Positions 16,185 through 24,466 of a DNA stretch of 57,732 bases are shown here, piece by piece. The position numbers and the translations under genes are program-made. Origin of the DNA: Clostridium frigidicarnis (GTDB lineage: Bacteria; Bacillota; Clostridia; Clostridiales; Clostridiaceae); the NCBI RefSeq assembly GCF_900111985.1, contig NZ_FOKI01000021.1, positions 1 to 57,732 of the forward strand. Direction: 5' to 3'. Positions within the stretch are counted from its first letter, which is position 1; each line of letters starts with the position of its first letter. The notes under the pieces are model-generated. The model saw only the letters and a program-made list of their open reading frames with translations, had not been told where the DNA came from and did no database searches.

Positions 16185-16997
16185 TTATTTACCAGCCATT
16201 TTATTAGCTTTATTAGTACAATCCACCATGGCTTCTATAACTGTTCCTCTAAAATTATTCTTTTCTAAACTATAAACAGCTTCTATAGTGGTACCTGCTG
16301 GTGAACAAACCATATCTTTAAGTTCCCCTGGATGTTTACCTGTCTCTAAAACCATTTTTGCTGCCCCTATCATAGCTTGAGCTGCCATTTTATAAGCTTT
16401 ATCTCTTGGTATACCATGAAGTACTCCACCATCACCCATAGCTTCTAGAAACATATACATATATGCTGGTGATGATCCATTTACAGCTATAACAGACTCC
16501 ATTAATTTTTCATCAATTTCCTCTGTTTTTCCTATCACATCAAACATTTGCATAACATTATCAAACTCACCATTTGCAACCAAATTATTTCTGCATAAAA
16601 CAGTCATACTTTCTCCAATTAAAGCTGCTGTATTTGGCATAGTTCTTACAACTTTAATATCTTTTTCAAAAGCATTTTCTACTACTTTTATACTTACTCC
16701 GGCTGCAATTGTAACTATAACAACATCTTTTTTTACATAATCCTTAATTTCCTTTATTACAGTTTCATAAACATGAGGTTTAACAGATAAAACTAATATG
16801 TCAGCTTCCTTTGCAACACCTATGTTATCATTTAAAAATGTTCTTATTCCAAATTTTTTTTTATGTTTTTCTAGCCCTTCTTTGTATCCATCTGATGCTA
16901 CTATGTTTTCTCCTTTATATAACTGAGATTTAATAAGACCTCCTATTATAGCACCACCCATATTTCCACAACCTATAAATCCTAAAGTATTACTCAT
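16185..16997 (-). CDS. proC: Pyrroline-5-carboxylate reductase
   Basis: This 270-residue cytoplasmic enzyme reduces 1-pyrroline-5-carboxylate to L-proline with NAD(P)H. The N-terminal Rossmann motif is LGFIGCGNMGGAIIGGL. The family core is LVLSVKPHVYETVI, RTMPNTAALIGESMTVL, and the C-terminal signature from SPAYMYMFLEAMGDGGVLHG to VCSPAGTTIEAVYSLE. I start it at the ATG giving MSNTLGF, with AAGGAG 8 bases upstream; an ATG 21 bases earlier lacks a site. It lies just after hypD on the same strand, so here it probably serves hydroxyproline use: HypD makes P5C and ProC turns it into proline. A small inverted repeat, AACAAGCT...AGCTTGTT, lies in the 72-base gap after hypD and could tune expression. 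Confidence 0.96.
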   Translation of the reverse strand: MSNTLGFIGCGNMGGAIIGGLIKSQLYKGENIVASDGYKEGLEKHKKKFGIRTFLNDNIGVAKEADILVLSVKPHVYETVIKEIKDYVKKDVVIVTIAAGVSIKVVENAFEKDIKVVRTMPNTAALIGESMTVLCRNNLVANGEFDNVMQMFDVIGKTEEIDEKLMESVIAVNGSSPAYMYMFLEAMGDGGVLHGIPRDKAYKMAAQAMIGAAKMVLETGKHPGELKDMVCSPAGTTIEAVYSLEKNNFRGTVIEAMVDCTNKANKMAGK

Positions 16998-17069
16998 ATT
17001 ACTCTCTCCTTTTATCATATTTATAATTTGAACAAGCTCCTCTATAAAAGAAAAGCTTGTTTATTTTTA

Positions 17070-19430
17070 TTAGAAATTTTCTTGCTCTGTTCTATTTATT
17101 ATTTCATCTTGAAGGGATTTTCCTAAATCACAAAAATAATCACTATATCCTGCAACTCTTACTATCAAATCTCTATATTCTTCTGGATTGTTTTGTGCTT
17201 CTATTAATGTATCACGTTTAATCACATTAAATTGAATATGATGTCCATCCATCTTAAAATATGATCTTATTAAGTGACATAATTTTTCTAATCCCTCATC
17301 ACCTTGCAAAGCACTTGGAGTAAACTTTTGGTTCAATAAAGTACCTCCAGTTCTTAAGTGATCCATCTTTGATGCTGATTTAATTACTGATGTTGGTCCA
17401 AACTTATCTGCTCCTCCAACTGGTGATATACCCTCTGACTGAGGTTTGCCACCTAATCTTCCATCTGGTGTAGCTCCTGTTACCTCTCCAAAATATATGT
17501 GACAAGTTGTTGGTAACATATTTATTCTATAAGTTGCTCCTCTAATAGATTTTCTTCCATTTACTTCATTATAATATGCATCAAAACACAATTTCATTAT
17601 ATCATCTGCATAATCATCATCATTGCCATACTTAGGTGTTCTATTAACCAACATTTGTCTTAAAGGTTCGTTTCCCTTAAAATTATTCTTTAATACTTCT
17701 AATAGCTCATCCATTGATACTTTATTCTTATCATATACATGATGTTTTATTGAAGCTAATGAATCTGTTAATGTCCCAATGCCCACCCCCTGAATATAAT
17801 TTGAATTGTATCTGGCTCCACCACTATTGTAATCCTTACCATTGCTTATACAATCATCTGTAACCGTTGATAAAAATGGTCCTGGCATTTCTTCCATATA
17901 CAGTTTTTCTATAATATTGTTTCCCTTTATCTTAATTTCAATGAAATGATGAATTTGTTTTTTGAATGCGTCAAATAACTCCTCAAAGCTTTTAAAATTT
18001 CTTGGATTTCCCGTTTCTATTCCTAGCTTTTTATTAGTTATAGGATCAAACCCATTATTTAATGTTATTTCTAATACTTTAACAAGGTTAAAGTATCCTG
18101 TTAAAATATATGCTTCTTTTCCAAATGCTCCTGTTTCTACACATCCTGAAGTTCCGCCTTCTCTTGCATCTTCAATTGCTTTACCTTGTCTTACTAATTC
18201 CTGAAATACAGAATCATTATTAAAGACTGGTGGCTGTCCCCAACCTTCTCTTATTATTTCTGTTCCTCTTTTTATAAAATCATGTGGATTCTTTTTTGAA
18301 AGCTGAATATTACTATTAGGCTGAAGTAATCTCATAGAATCCACAACATCTAGTAATAAATAAGAAATATCGTTAACTCCATCTCCGCCTTCTTTACTTA
18401 ATCCACCTATATTTATCGTTGCAAAATCTGTATAAGTTCCACTTTCCTTTAAAGTTACTCCAACTTTAGGGGTAGATGGTTGGTTGTTAAACTTAACCCA
18501 CATACATTGAAGAAGTTCTTCTACATCTTCTCTTGTTGTTGTTTCGTTTTCTATTTCAGCCTTATATATAGGGTATAAATGTTGATCAAATCTTCCTGGG
18601 CTATATGCATCCCATATATTCATTTCAGTTATTATAGTTAGATGTATAAACCAATATCCTTGAATTGCTTCCCAAACTGTCTTTGGTCTATTTTCAGGAA
18701 CTCTATAGCAAACCTCAGCTATTTTCAAAAGCTCACTTTTTCTCTTTTCATCCAACTCTTTTCCAGCCATTTCTTTTGCTAAATCACCATGTCTTCTTGC
18801 AAAAGTTATAACTGCTTCTGATGCTATCTTCATAGCTTTTAGTTCTTCTTGCTTGTTATATGCTTCCTTATCATTTATATAATCTATTCCTTCAAGTTCT
18901 TTATCAATTAGTTCTATTACATCTCTATAGCCTCTATTAAATAACTTTTTATCTCCAACAGTATGGCCAGGACCTCTTTGTTCCATAAATTCTGTATACA
19001 TCCCAGCATAATAACATTCCTTCCATTGGTCTGTCATCTCACTTAATATCTTATCTCTTACGCATCTTCCGCTCCAATAAGGTATTATTTCTTTTTCCTG
19101 AATATCATATACTTCTTCTGCCACTTTAAAGAATGTTTTTTCTCTATTATCCATAACTTTTAAGTCTTCTATAGTATGACAACATATTTCTGGATATACT
19201 GGAGTAGCCTTTGGTTTTTCTCCCCTCTCTCCAACAATTAATTCATCCTTTCCTATATAAAGAGTTTTCTTTTCACATATGGCTTTTAATGTTAATGCTC
19301 TTAAAACAGGCGTTGATACCTTTCCCAAATACTCTTTATATACATTGGTAACTATTCTAGCTCTTTCTATTGATATTGTAGGAACAGCATTTATACTTTC
19401 TTCTCTTAATCTTTTAACTCTTTCTCTCAT
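17070..19430 (-). CDS. hypD: trans-4-hydroxy-L-proline dehydratase (glycyl radical enzyme)
   Basis: This 786-residue glycyl radical enzyme dehydrates trans-4-hydroxy-L-proline to 1-pyrroline-5-carboxylate. The radical Gly is Gly761 in RVAGYSDYF; the thiyl Cys430 and base Glu432 lie in GTSGCVETGAF. Residues reported in the C. difficile HypD active site (Cys434, Glu436, Gly765, His160, Asp278, Asp339, Phe152, as I recall them) all have a matching residue exactly four positions earlier here: Cys430, Glu432, Gly761, His156, Asp274, Asp335, Phe148. This separates it from pyruvate formate-lyase, glycerol dehydratase and choline lyase. Its activase gene ends 5 bases upstream; the activase's last codons (GGGGGG) probably serve as the ribosome site. 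proC follows. Gly-radical enzymes are oxygen-sensitive, which fits an anaerobe. Confidence 0.96.
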   Translation of the reverse strand: MRERVKRLREESINAVPTISIERARIVTNVYKEYLGKVSTPVLRALTLKAICEKKTLYIGKDELIVGERGEKPKATPVYPEICCHTIEDLKVMDNREKTFFKVAEEVYDIQEKEIIPYWSGRCVRDKILSEMTDQWKECYYAGMYTEFMEQRGPGHTVGDKKLFNRGYRDVIELIDKELEGIDYINDKEAYNKQEELKAMKIASEAVITFARRHGDLAKEMAGKELDEKRKSELLKIAEVCYRVPENRPKTVWEAIQGYWFIHLTIITEMNIWDAYSPGRFDQHLYPIYKAEIENETTTREDVEELLQCMWVKFNNQPSTPKVGVTLKESGTYTDFATINIGGLSKEGGDGVNDISYLLLDVVDSMRLLQPNSNIQLSKKNPHDFIKRGTEIIREGWGQPPVFNNDSVFQELVRQGKAIEDAREGGTSGCVETGAFGKEAYILTGYFNLVKVLEITLNNGFDPITNKKLGIETGNPRNFKSFEELFDAFKKQIHHFIEIKIKGNNIIEKLYMEEMPGPFLSTVTDDCISNGKDYNSGGARYNSNYIQGVGIGTLTDSLASIKHHVYDKNKVSMDELLEVLKNNFKGNEPLRQMLVNRTPKYGNDDDYADDIMKLCFDAYYNEVNGRKSIRGATYRINMLPTTCHIYFGEVTGATPDGRLGGKPQSEGISPVGGADKFGPTSVIKSASKMDHLRTGGTLLNQKFTPSALQGDEGLEKLCHLIRSYFKMDGHHIQFNVIKRDTLIEAQNNPEEYRDLIVRVAGYSDYFCDLGKSLQDEIINRTEQENF

Positions 19431-19435
19431 AAAAT

Positions 19436-20338
19436 TTACCCCCCAATTTTAACTTTAAAGCCCTCGTTTTCAAAGATTTTTTTTATTTCTTCCATTTTTT
19501 CATCACTTGGAACATTTATATTTGTAAGTTCATATTTTTTATTAAGCCTTCTATACTTTTCACTTGATATATTATGATAAGGAAGAAGATTTATTTGTTC
19601 AAATACACCAATATTTTTTAATGTAGTTATAAAATCATCTATATCCTTATTGCCATCATTAATAGTAGGTATTATAGGTATTCTAATAAAAACTCTTTTA
19701 TTTAAATTCTTTAAAGCCTTTAGATTATTTAAAATTATTTCATTAGATACACCTATATACTTCTTATGCTTTTCATTATCTATAATCTTTAAATCATATA
19801 AAAATAAATCCACATATGTTGCTATATCCTCTATTAATTCCTTATTCCCAAAGCCGCTTGTATCAACAATTGTATTTATACCTTTATTTTTACATTTTAT
19901 TAATAATGTCTTTAAAAATTCACCTTGTGAAAGTGGCTCACCTCCTGAAAATGTAACTCCGCCACCAGACTCATCATAAAAAATTTTATCTTTAAGAATT
20001 TCTTTTAATACATCATCACAAGATTTTTCTTCTCCAACCATTGACCTTGCAGTTGTTGGGCATTCTTCACAGCAATCTCCACATATATTACATTTATCCC
20101 TGTTAATTTTTATACTATTTTCTTCAAAGTATAATGCATTATTTTTACAAATTTTTAAACAAAATCCACATTCTATGCATTTATCTTTAAAAAACATAAC
20201 CTCTTTGTTAAAATTTTGGCTTTCTGGATTATGGCACCACTGACATTTTAATGGACACCCCTTAAAAAATACTGTGGTCCTTATTCCTGGTCCATCATGT
20301 ATAGAATACTTTTGTATATTAAAGATATTTCCTTTCAT
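19436..20338 (-). CDS. Radical SAM activating enzyme for HypD
   Basis: This 300-residue glycyl-radical-enzyme activase installs the radical on HypD Gly761 by cleaving S-adenosylmethionine. The radical SAM cluster motif is GCPLKCQWCHNPES (CxxxCxxC). Two ferredoxin-like 4Fe-4S motifs are inserted, CIECGFCLKIC and CNICGDCCEEC, as in the activases of the dehydratase-type enzymes and unlike the shorter pyruvate formate-lyase activase. SGGEPL and the later IPIIPTIND strand complete the fold. It is the first gene of the operon: a sigma-54 promoter lies 34 bases before the ATG, and AAGGGGGAGAG is the ribosome site. Its stop is 5 bases from hypD, so the two are translationally close. Confidence 0.95.
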   Translation of the reverse strand: MKGNIFNIQKYSIHDGPGIRTTVFFKGCPLKCQWCHNPESQNFNKEVMFFKDKCIECGFCLKICKNNALYFEENSIKINRDKCNICGDCCEECPTTARSMVGEEKSCDDVLKEILKDKIFYDESGGGVTFSGGEPLSQGEFLKTLLIKCKNKGINTIVDTSGFGNKELIEDIATYVDLFLYDLKIIDNEKHKKYIGVSNEIILNNLKALKNLNKRVFIRIPIIPTINDGNKDIDDFITTLKNIGVFEQINLLPYHNISSEKYRRLNKKYELTNINVPSDEKMEEIKKIFENEGFKVKIGG

Positions 20339-20371
20339 AATAACTCTCCCCCTTTGTATACCATTAAATAA

Positions 20372-20387
20372 AGCAAGTAGTATGCCA
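20372..20387 (-). promoter_or_regulatory. Sigma-54 promoter of the hydroxyproline operon
   Basis: The minus strand reads TGGCATACTACTTGCT: the -24 TGGCA and -12 TTGCT elements with the correct 5-base spacer after the sixth position. The transcript would start near 20361, giving a leader of about 23 bases to the activase ATG at 20338. The gene directly upstream encodes a sigma-54 activator. The match and the context support each other. Confidence 0.88.
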
Positions 20388-20485
20388 TTATGTAATGTTT
20401 ATGTATAGTTAAAATTTCTACACAATCAATACTATTTTAAAGCATTTATAATTCTTCTATTTTGCTAATAATTTATCAAAAATAA

Positions 20486-20529
20486 TAATGTCCCAAATAT
20501 AATACTATTTTGTATTATACTTGGGACAT
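20486..20529. terminator. Terminator after the sigma-54 activator gene (or inverted activator site)
   Basis: AATGTCCCAAATATAATAC at 20486-20504 pairs with GTATTATACTTGGGACATT at 20511-20529 with one mismatch. On the minus strand T-rich sequence follows. It lies just after the activator stop at 20535 and about 100-140 bases upstream of the sigma-54 promoter, so a role as upstream activator site cannot be excluded. Confidence 0.75.
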
Positions 20530-20534
20530 TGACC

Positions 20535-21977
20535 TTATTTTAATACTACATATTTTTCTATATTATATTTTTTTATTTTATTCTGAAGTGTCTGTTTTGG
20601 TATTTTCAAATTTCTTGCTGCCTTAGAATAATTTCCGCTACTTTCTTTTATAGCATTTTTTATTATGTTTTTCTCATAATTATCCATAGCCAAAGGTAAT
20701 CCTATTTCATAAACCATATTGGCACTATTCTCATCTTTATGGTTTTTATTATTATAATAAACACTCACACCATAATTACAATTATCCATAAATATTGATT
20801 CAGTATTTATAAAATTTCCTTCAGTCCAATTCATAGCTCTCTCTATAACATTTTCTAACTCTCGTACATTTCCTGGCCATTCATATTCTTCTAACACTTT
20901 TAGTGCACTTTCCTCTATCCCATTAATATATTTATTTAATCTATGATTATATTTTTCTATAAAGTGATCTACCAATATAGATATATCATCTCGTCTTTTT
21001 CTTAATGGAGGAATTTCAAAATATATTACATTTAGCCTATAGTATAAATCTCTTCTTAATCTACCTAAGTTAACCAAATCAATAGGTTTTTCATTAGTTG
21101 AAGCTATTATTCTAATATTTATTTTTTTATTTTCTTTTCCACCTATCCTTCTAAATTCGCCTTCCTGTATAACTCTTAGTAGCTTTGATTGAAGTTGTAC
21201 ATCCATAGAATTTATCTCATCTAAAAATAAAGTTCCTCCATTTACAAGTTCCAATAAACCTGCTCTATCTTTAGCCCCTGTGTAACACCCATCTTCAGTT
21301 CCAAACAATATAGATTCCAATAAATTTTCAGGTATAGCAGCACAGTTTTGCGCTATAAATGGATATTTATTCCTTGCAAAATCTTCATTATGAATGGATT
21401 GGACTAATAACTCTTTTCCTGTTCCTGTTTCTCCGTAAACTAAAATAGGCGATGAACTTTTACATATTTTCTTTGCCATATTTATAAGTTTTATCATATC
21501 ATTATTCTTGGCTATGATATCTGAAAATCTATATTTAGCACCATTTTTATTATTTACTTTATCTACTTTTAGTCTTTCTTTATTAATATTTTCTTGGAGC
21601 ACTAACACCTTTTCAGAAAGTTCACTAACCAAAGTTAAATCTTTAAAAATTTCAAATACACCTACAAATTCATTATTTTCAAAAATAGGTATAGTTGATG
21701 TAACAATATATACTATTTTTCCTAAATTATTTTTATATTTTTGAACCTTTTCTATAATTGGTTTCTTTTTCTTTAATACATAATAAAAAGAACTTGTCTC
21801 TTCTGTCAAATAAGGAAATACATCTAGTATGTTTTTTCCTACTGGATTCTTATCTTTAATACCTGTTATATTATTTTTTGATTCCTTGTAAAAGGTTATA
21901 TTTCCTTTTGTATCAGTAACTATTATTCCCTCATCTGAATTATCAATAAATGTTTCTAAAATTATTTTGTAATTCAA
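20535..21977 (-). CDS. PAS-domain sigma-54-dependent transcriptional activator
   Basis: This 480-residue bacterial enhancer-binding protein has an N-terminal PAS sensor (about residues 8-115). The AAA+ domain has Walker A GETGTGKE (182-189), a Walker B-like FLDEIN (251-256) and the sensor and arginine regions (LRRDLYYRLNV). The C-terminal Fis-type helix-turn-helix (about 435-475) reads NYSKAARNLKIPKQTLQNKIKK. The sigma-54 contact loop is GCYTGA (230-235) in place of the common GAFTGA; the key Thr-Gly-Ala is kept. The start is a TTG with GAGG upstream. It precedes the activase-hypD-proC unit with its sigma-54 promoter and is the obvious candidate to activate it, perhaps with hydroxyproline or a related ligand sensed by PAS. 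The ligand is not shown. Confidence 0.93.
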   Translation of the reverse strand: MNYKIILETFIDNSDEGIIVTDTKGNITFYKESKNNITGIKDKNPVGKNILDVFPYLTEETSSFYYVLKKKKPIIEKVQKYKNNLGKIVYIVTSTIPIFENNEFVGVFEIFKDLTLVSELSEKVLVLQENINKERLKVDKVNNKNGAKYRFSDIIAKNNDMIKLINMAKKICKSSSPILVYGETGTGKELLVQSIHNEDFARNKYPFIAQNCAAIPENLLESILFGTEDGCYTGAKDRAGLLELVNGGTLFLDEINSMDVQLQSKLLRVIQEGEFRRIGGKENKKINIRIIASTNEKPIDLVNLGRLRRDLYYRLNVIYFEIPPLRKRRDDISILVDHFIEKYNHRLNKYINGIEESALKVLEEYEWPGNVRELENVIERAMNWTEGNFINTESIFMDNCNYGVSVYYNNKNHKDENSANMVYEIGLPLAMDNYEKNIIKNAIKESSGNYSKAARNLKIPKQTLQNKIKKYNIEKYVVLK

Positions 21978-22053
21978 TATAACCTCAACTCCTATATACT
22001 TATCTTATTCTTAACTTAATTCTATAAGAATGTTCCAAACCCTTTAATAATCA

Positions 22054-22842
22054 TTACTTCCTTGGTAAATCCGTATTTATAATACTAGCTCTCAATCCAT
22101 CAATTAAAATCCAACTATTGCAGCTACTTCTAGCAACTAATTCTTCTTTTATTGGATTTATTACTATAAAAATTTTAATTAGATTTGGATTTAACATTAG
22201 ATCTTTTGATAATGATATTTTACTTTTAGGGTTAAATAAATATTTAATTATAAATACGTGATTATATGCTATAAAAGATGAATCTATCCCTTCTCTATTA
22301 CTCTCATATTCTATACTTGGAAACAATCTTATCTTTTGTTCATTATCCATATCAAAATAACTTAGTTTTAAAAATTCATCCATACTACTCTTTATAATTT
22401 CTTTTCTATTTTCTGAAAAAATAAAATAATTATTTTTATCATCAAATTCTCTAAGACCCTTTAATACTAATGCCGTAACTCTTCTTATCTCATCTATATT
22501 TCTTCTTTTCCCCAAAGTGTTTAAATCAATTTTTCTTCTATATAACAAATCATACTTATATTTATCTATAAGAACTATATAATTTTTTATTTTCTCTATA
22601 GCAAAAAGTATATTTCCAAATATAGTTCCGTAACTTATGATCAATGTTAAATCATATTCACTTTCTTTATCTATTTTCAAGAACTCATCTTGACTTTCAT
22701 CTAAGATTAAGGATACAGTGCATATATCTCCATATAAAATAAATACATCATCTTCCTTAGAGTAGCAGAACTTTATTTTATGGCACTTCAAAGCTTCTTT
22801 TAATATATCTTCTTTTAAATATTCATTTATTTTCTTGCCCAT
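22054..22842 (-). CDS. Conserved-looking soluble protein of unknown function
   Basis: This 262-residue protein is of no family I recognise. It has no signal peptide or membrane segment. Predicted beta-rich parts (FCYSKEDDVFILYGDICTVSLIL) alternate with helices, and a central basic helix reads LYRRKIDLNTLGKRRNIDEIRR. Two closing strands (IKIFIVINPI, CNSWILIDGL) end it. The ATG has AAGGAGG about 8 bases upstream, a strong translation signal, so it is real. It lies upstream of the sigma-54 activator on the same strand with a 76-base gap and could be in that transcript. A divergent small gene starts at 22914. Confidence 0.75.
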   Translation of the reverse strand: MGKKINEYLKEDILKEALKCHKIKFCYSKEDDVFILYGDICTVSLILDESQDEFLKIDKESEYDLTLIISYGTIFGNILFAIEKIKNYIVLIDKYKYDLLYRRKIDLNTLGKRRNIDEIRRVTALVLKGLREFDDKNNYFIFSENRKEIIKSSMDEFLKLSYFDMDNEQKIRLFPSIEYESNREGIDSSFIAYNHVFIIKYLFNPKSKISLSKDLMLNPNLIKIFIVINPIKEELVARSSCNSWILIDGLRASIINTDLPRK

Positions 22843-22913
22843 AAAAATATCCTCCTTAAGCTATTATTTTTAATGTATAATATAATTAATTTAATTATTG
22901 AGTGGTGATAAAA

Positions 22914-23225
22914 ATGAATAAAAAAATTATACGAAGAAAATCAAATTCATCAAATATTTTTACTCCTGAATTTAAATCTATATATGGAAAACTTTTATTT
23001 TTTCATCTTAAACCTCATATTAATGAGAGTGAGTATTGCATATCATTAGAAACTTTAAAAAATGTATTATTAGCTCCTACACTTTCATATGTATACTCTA
23101 ATTTAAAAATTAAGGTTCTTGATAGAATTATTCAAGAATTTTCTTCTATAAATAGCCCCATACTATTTACTTATGAAGTTATTGAAGAAAATAACACTTG
23201 TTTGATAAAATTTATTTTTATCTAA
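22914..23225 (+). CDS. Small protein of unknown function
   Basis: This protein of about 103 residues starts at the ATG giving MNKKIIRRKS, with GTGGTGA a few bases upstream; the GTG at 22902 is inside that site. The N-terminus is basic (KKIIRRKSN). The rest looks like a compact alpha/beta fold with a helix ISLETLKNVLLAP and strands PILFTYEVI and TCLIKFIFI at the end. The layout vaguely recalls winged-helix proteins, but I cannot assign a family. It is divergent from the 262-residue unknown gene and ends at a bidirectional terminator. Confidence 0.65.
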   Translation: MNKKIIRRKSNSSNIFTPEFKSIYGKLLFFHLKPHINESEYCISLETLKNVLLAPTLSYVYSNLKIKVLDRIIQEFSSINSPILFTYEVIEENNTCLIKFIFI

Positions 23226-23271
23226 CATTCATGTAAAAGCTACCATATGAAAAAAATTCGTTCTATTAACC

Positions 23272-23303
23272 AAAATGGCGTACATAATTAGTACGCCATT
23301 TTT
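23272..23303. terminator. Bidirectional terminator
   Basis: AAAATGGCGTAC at 23272-23283 pairs with GTACGCCATTTT at 23291-23302 around a 7-base loop, with A and T runs on either side. It separates two convergent genes. Confidence 0.88.
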
Positions 23304-24186
23304 AATTTACAACTCTATTTAATTGTTCTCCAATAATTATTAGCTTATCCCTTATTAATATTTTATCTATCCACCTATCCGGTAATGCATTAAAGCCATA
23401 ATAAACACCTGCCAAACCACCTGCCATTGATCCTACTGTATCAGATTCACCATATAAATTTACTGCTTCACATATTATATTTTCGCAATTATTTTCGTTG
23501 ATAAAGCAATAAAGAGAACTTATAAGTGTATTGGTAACATCACCATAAGGTTTCAATTGATTTTTATTCATAGTTAAAACCTTTTGATATTTTTCATATT
23601 TTTTCAAAACTTCTTTTAAAGCTTCCATTTTCTCCTCACCATGAAAATATTTATATATTAACGAGTTGTAAATTATACAAGCTTCCTCAGCTTGTCTGCT
23701 TTGATGTGTCATGTAGGATTGCCTAGATGTTACTCCAATCATTTCATTAAAATTTTCATATGAAATAGCTATAGGTAAACATCTTTTTAAGCTTCCACTT
23801 CCATTAGTTTTACCATTTAAACTTTCATAAGTTTTAAGCGAAGCTTCTGACCAATTTCCATATAGTTTGAATTTTTCTATACTCAACTGATCTGTTATTC
23901 CTATATCCTTAGGATTTTCATCATACCATTTTAAAAGTTGTTTTCCTATAAATTCAATTGGATTACTTTTATCTTGTAATATTCCTTCTGCAACAGCTAT
24001 AGTCATCATGGTATCATCAGTTACTTCTCCTGGTTTCAGCCTCATAACTCCTCCACCAATTATATTATTCAAGTATCCAAAATTACATTCACCTGTCTTT
24101 TTGTCTATAAATTGCAGTGTAGCCCCCAAAGCATCCCCACATGCAACTCCAAATAAAGCTCCAAGGATTTTATCTTTCTTATCCAT
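23302..24186 (-). CDS. ADP-ribosylglycohydrolase family protein
   Basis: This 294-residue all-helical protein of the DraG/ADP-ribosylglycohydrolase family removes ADP-ribose from proteins or small molecules using two Mg ions. Metal-site motifs are GDALGATLQF near the start, VTDDTMMTIAVAEGIL (Asp57, Asp58) and the late GESDTVGSMAGGLAGVYYG (Ser-Asp-Thr). LPDRW near the C-terminus is also typical. GGAGG lies before the ATG. It is a single gene, with no ADP-ribosyltransferase or nitrogenase gene beside it, so the substrate is unknown. Many such clostridial proteins are not linked to nitrogen fixation. Confidence 0.92.
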   Translation of the reverse strand: MDKKDKILGALFGVACGDALGATLQFIDKKTGECNFGYLNNIIGGGVMRLKPGEVTDDTMMTIAVAEGILQDKSNPIEFIGKQLLKWYDENPKDIGITDQLSIEKFKLYGNWSEASLKTYESLNGKTNGSGSLKRCLPIAISYENFNEMIGVTSRQSYMTHQSRQAEEACIIYNSLIYKYFHGEEKMEALKEVLKKYEKYQKVLTMNKNQLKPYGDVTNTLISSLYCFINENNCENIICEAVNLYGESDTVGSMAGGLAGVYYGFNALPDRWIDKILIRDKLIIIGEQLNRVVN

Positions 24187-24392
24187 TTAGACCTCCGAAA
24201 CTTACTTTCACTTATATTATATTAATTTTTTCGTTAAAATTGACAAAATTCAATTATTATAAGTAGTTTATTAATATTTGCAATATATAAGTTCTAATTA
24301 ATAAGATTCATAATTTGCTAAATTACATTGTTATGAATTACTAAAATTGCACTTTAAAATCAAATGAATAAAATTTTTTAGAACACATATCT

Positions 24393-24466
24393 ATTAAAGA
24401 TAGCTAGATTATATATTTACTTTTAATAAGGTACATGAAAGTAAATATATTCTAGCTATCTTTAAT
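24393..24466. repeat. Long inverted repeat, likely terminator of the manC-like gene, with GGCACAT-family core
   Basis: ATTAAAGATAGCTAGA at 24393-24408 pairs exactly with TCTAGCTATCTTTAAT at 24451-24466, and inner arms TATATATTTACT and AGTAAATATA extend the stem. The loop carries AAGGTACATGAAAG, resembling the left end of the palindromic repeat family. It abuts the stop of the minus-strand gene at 24466. Confidence 0.75.
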
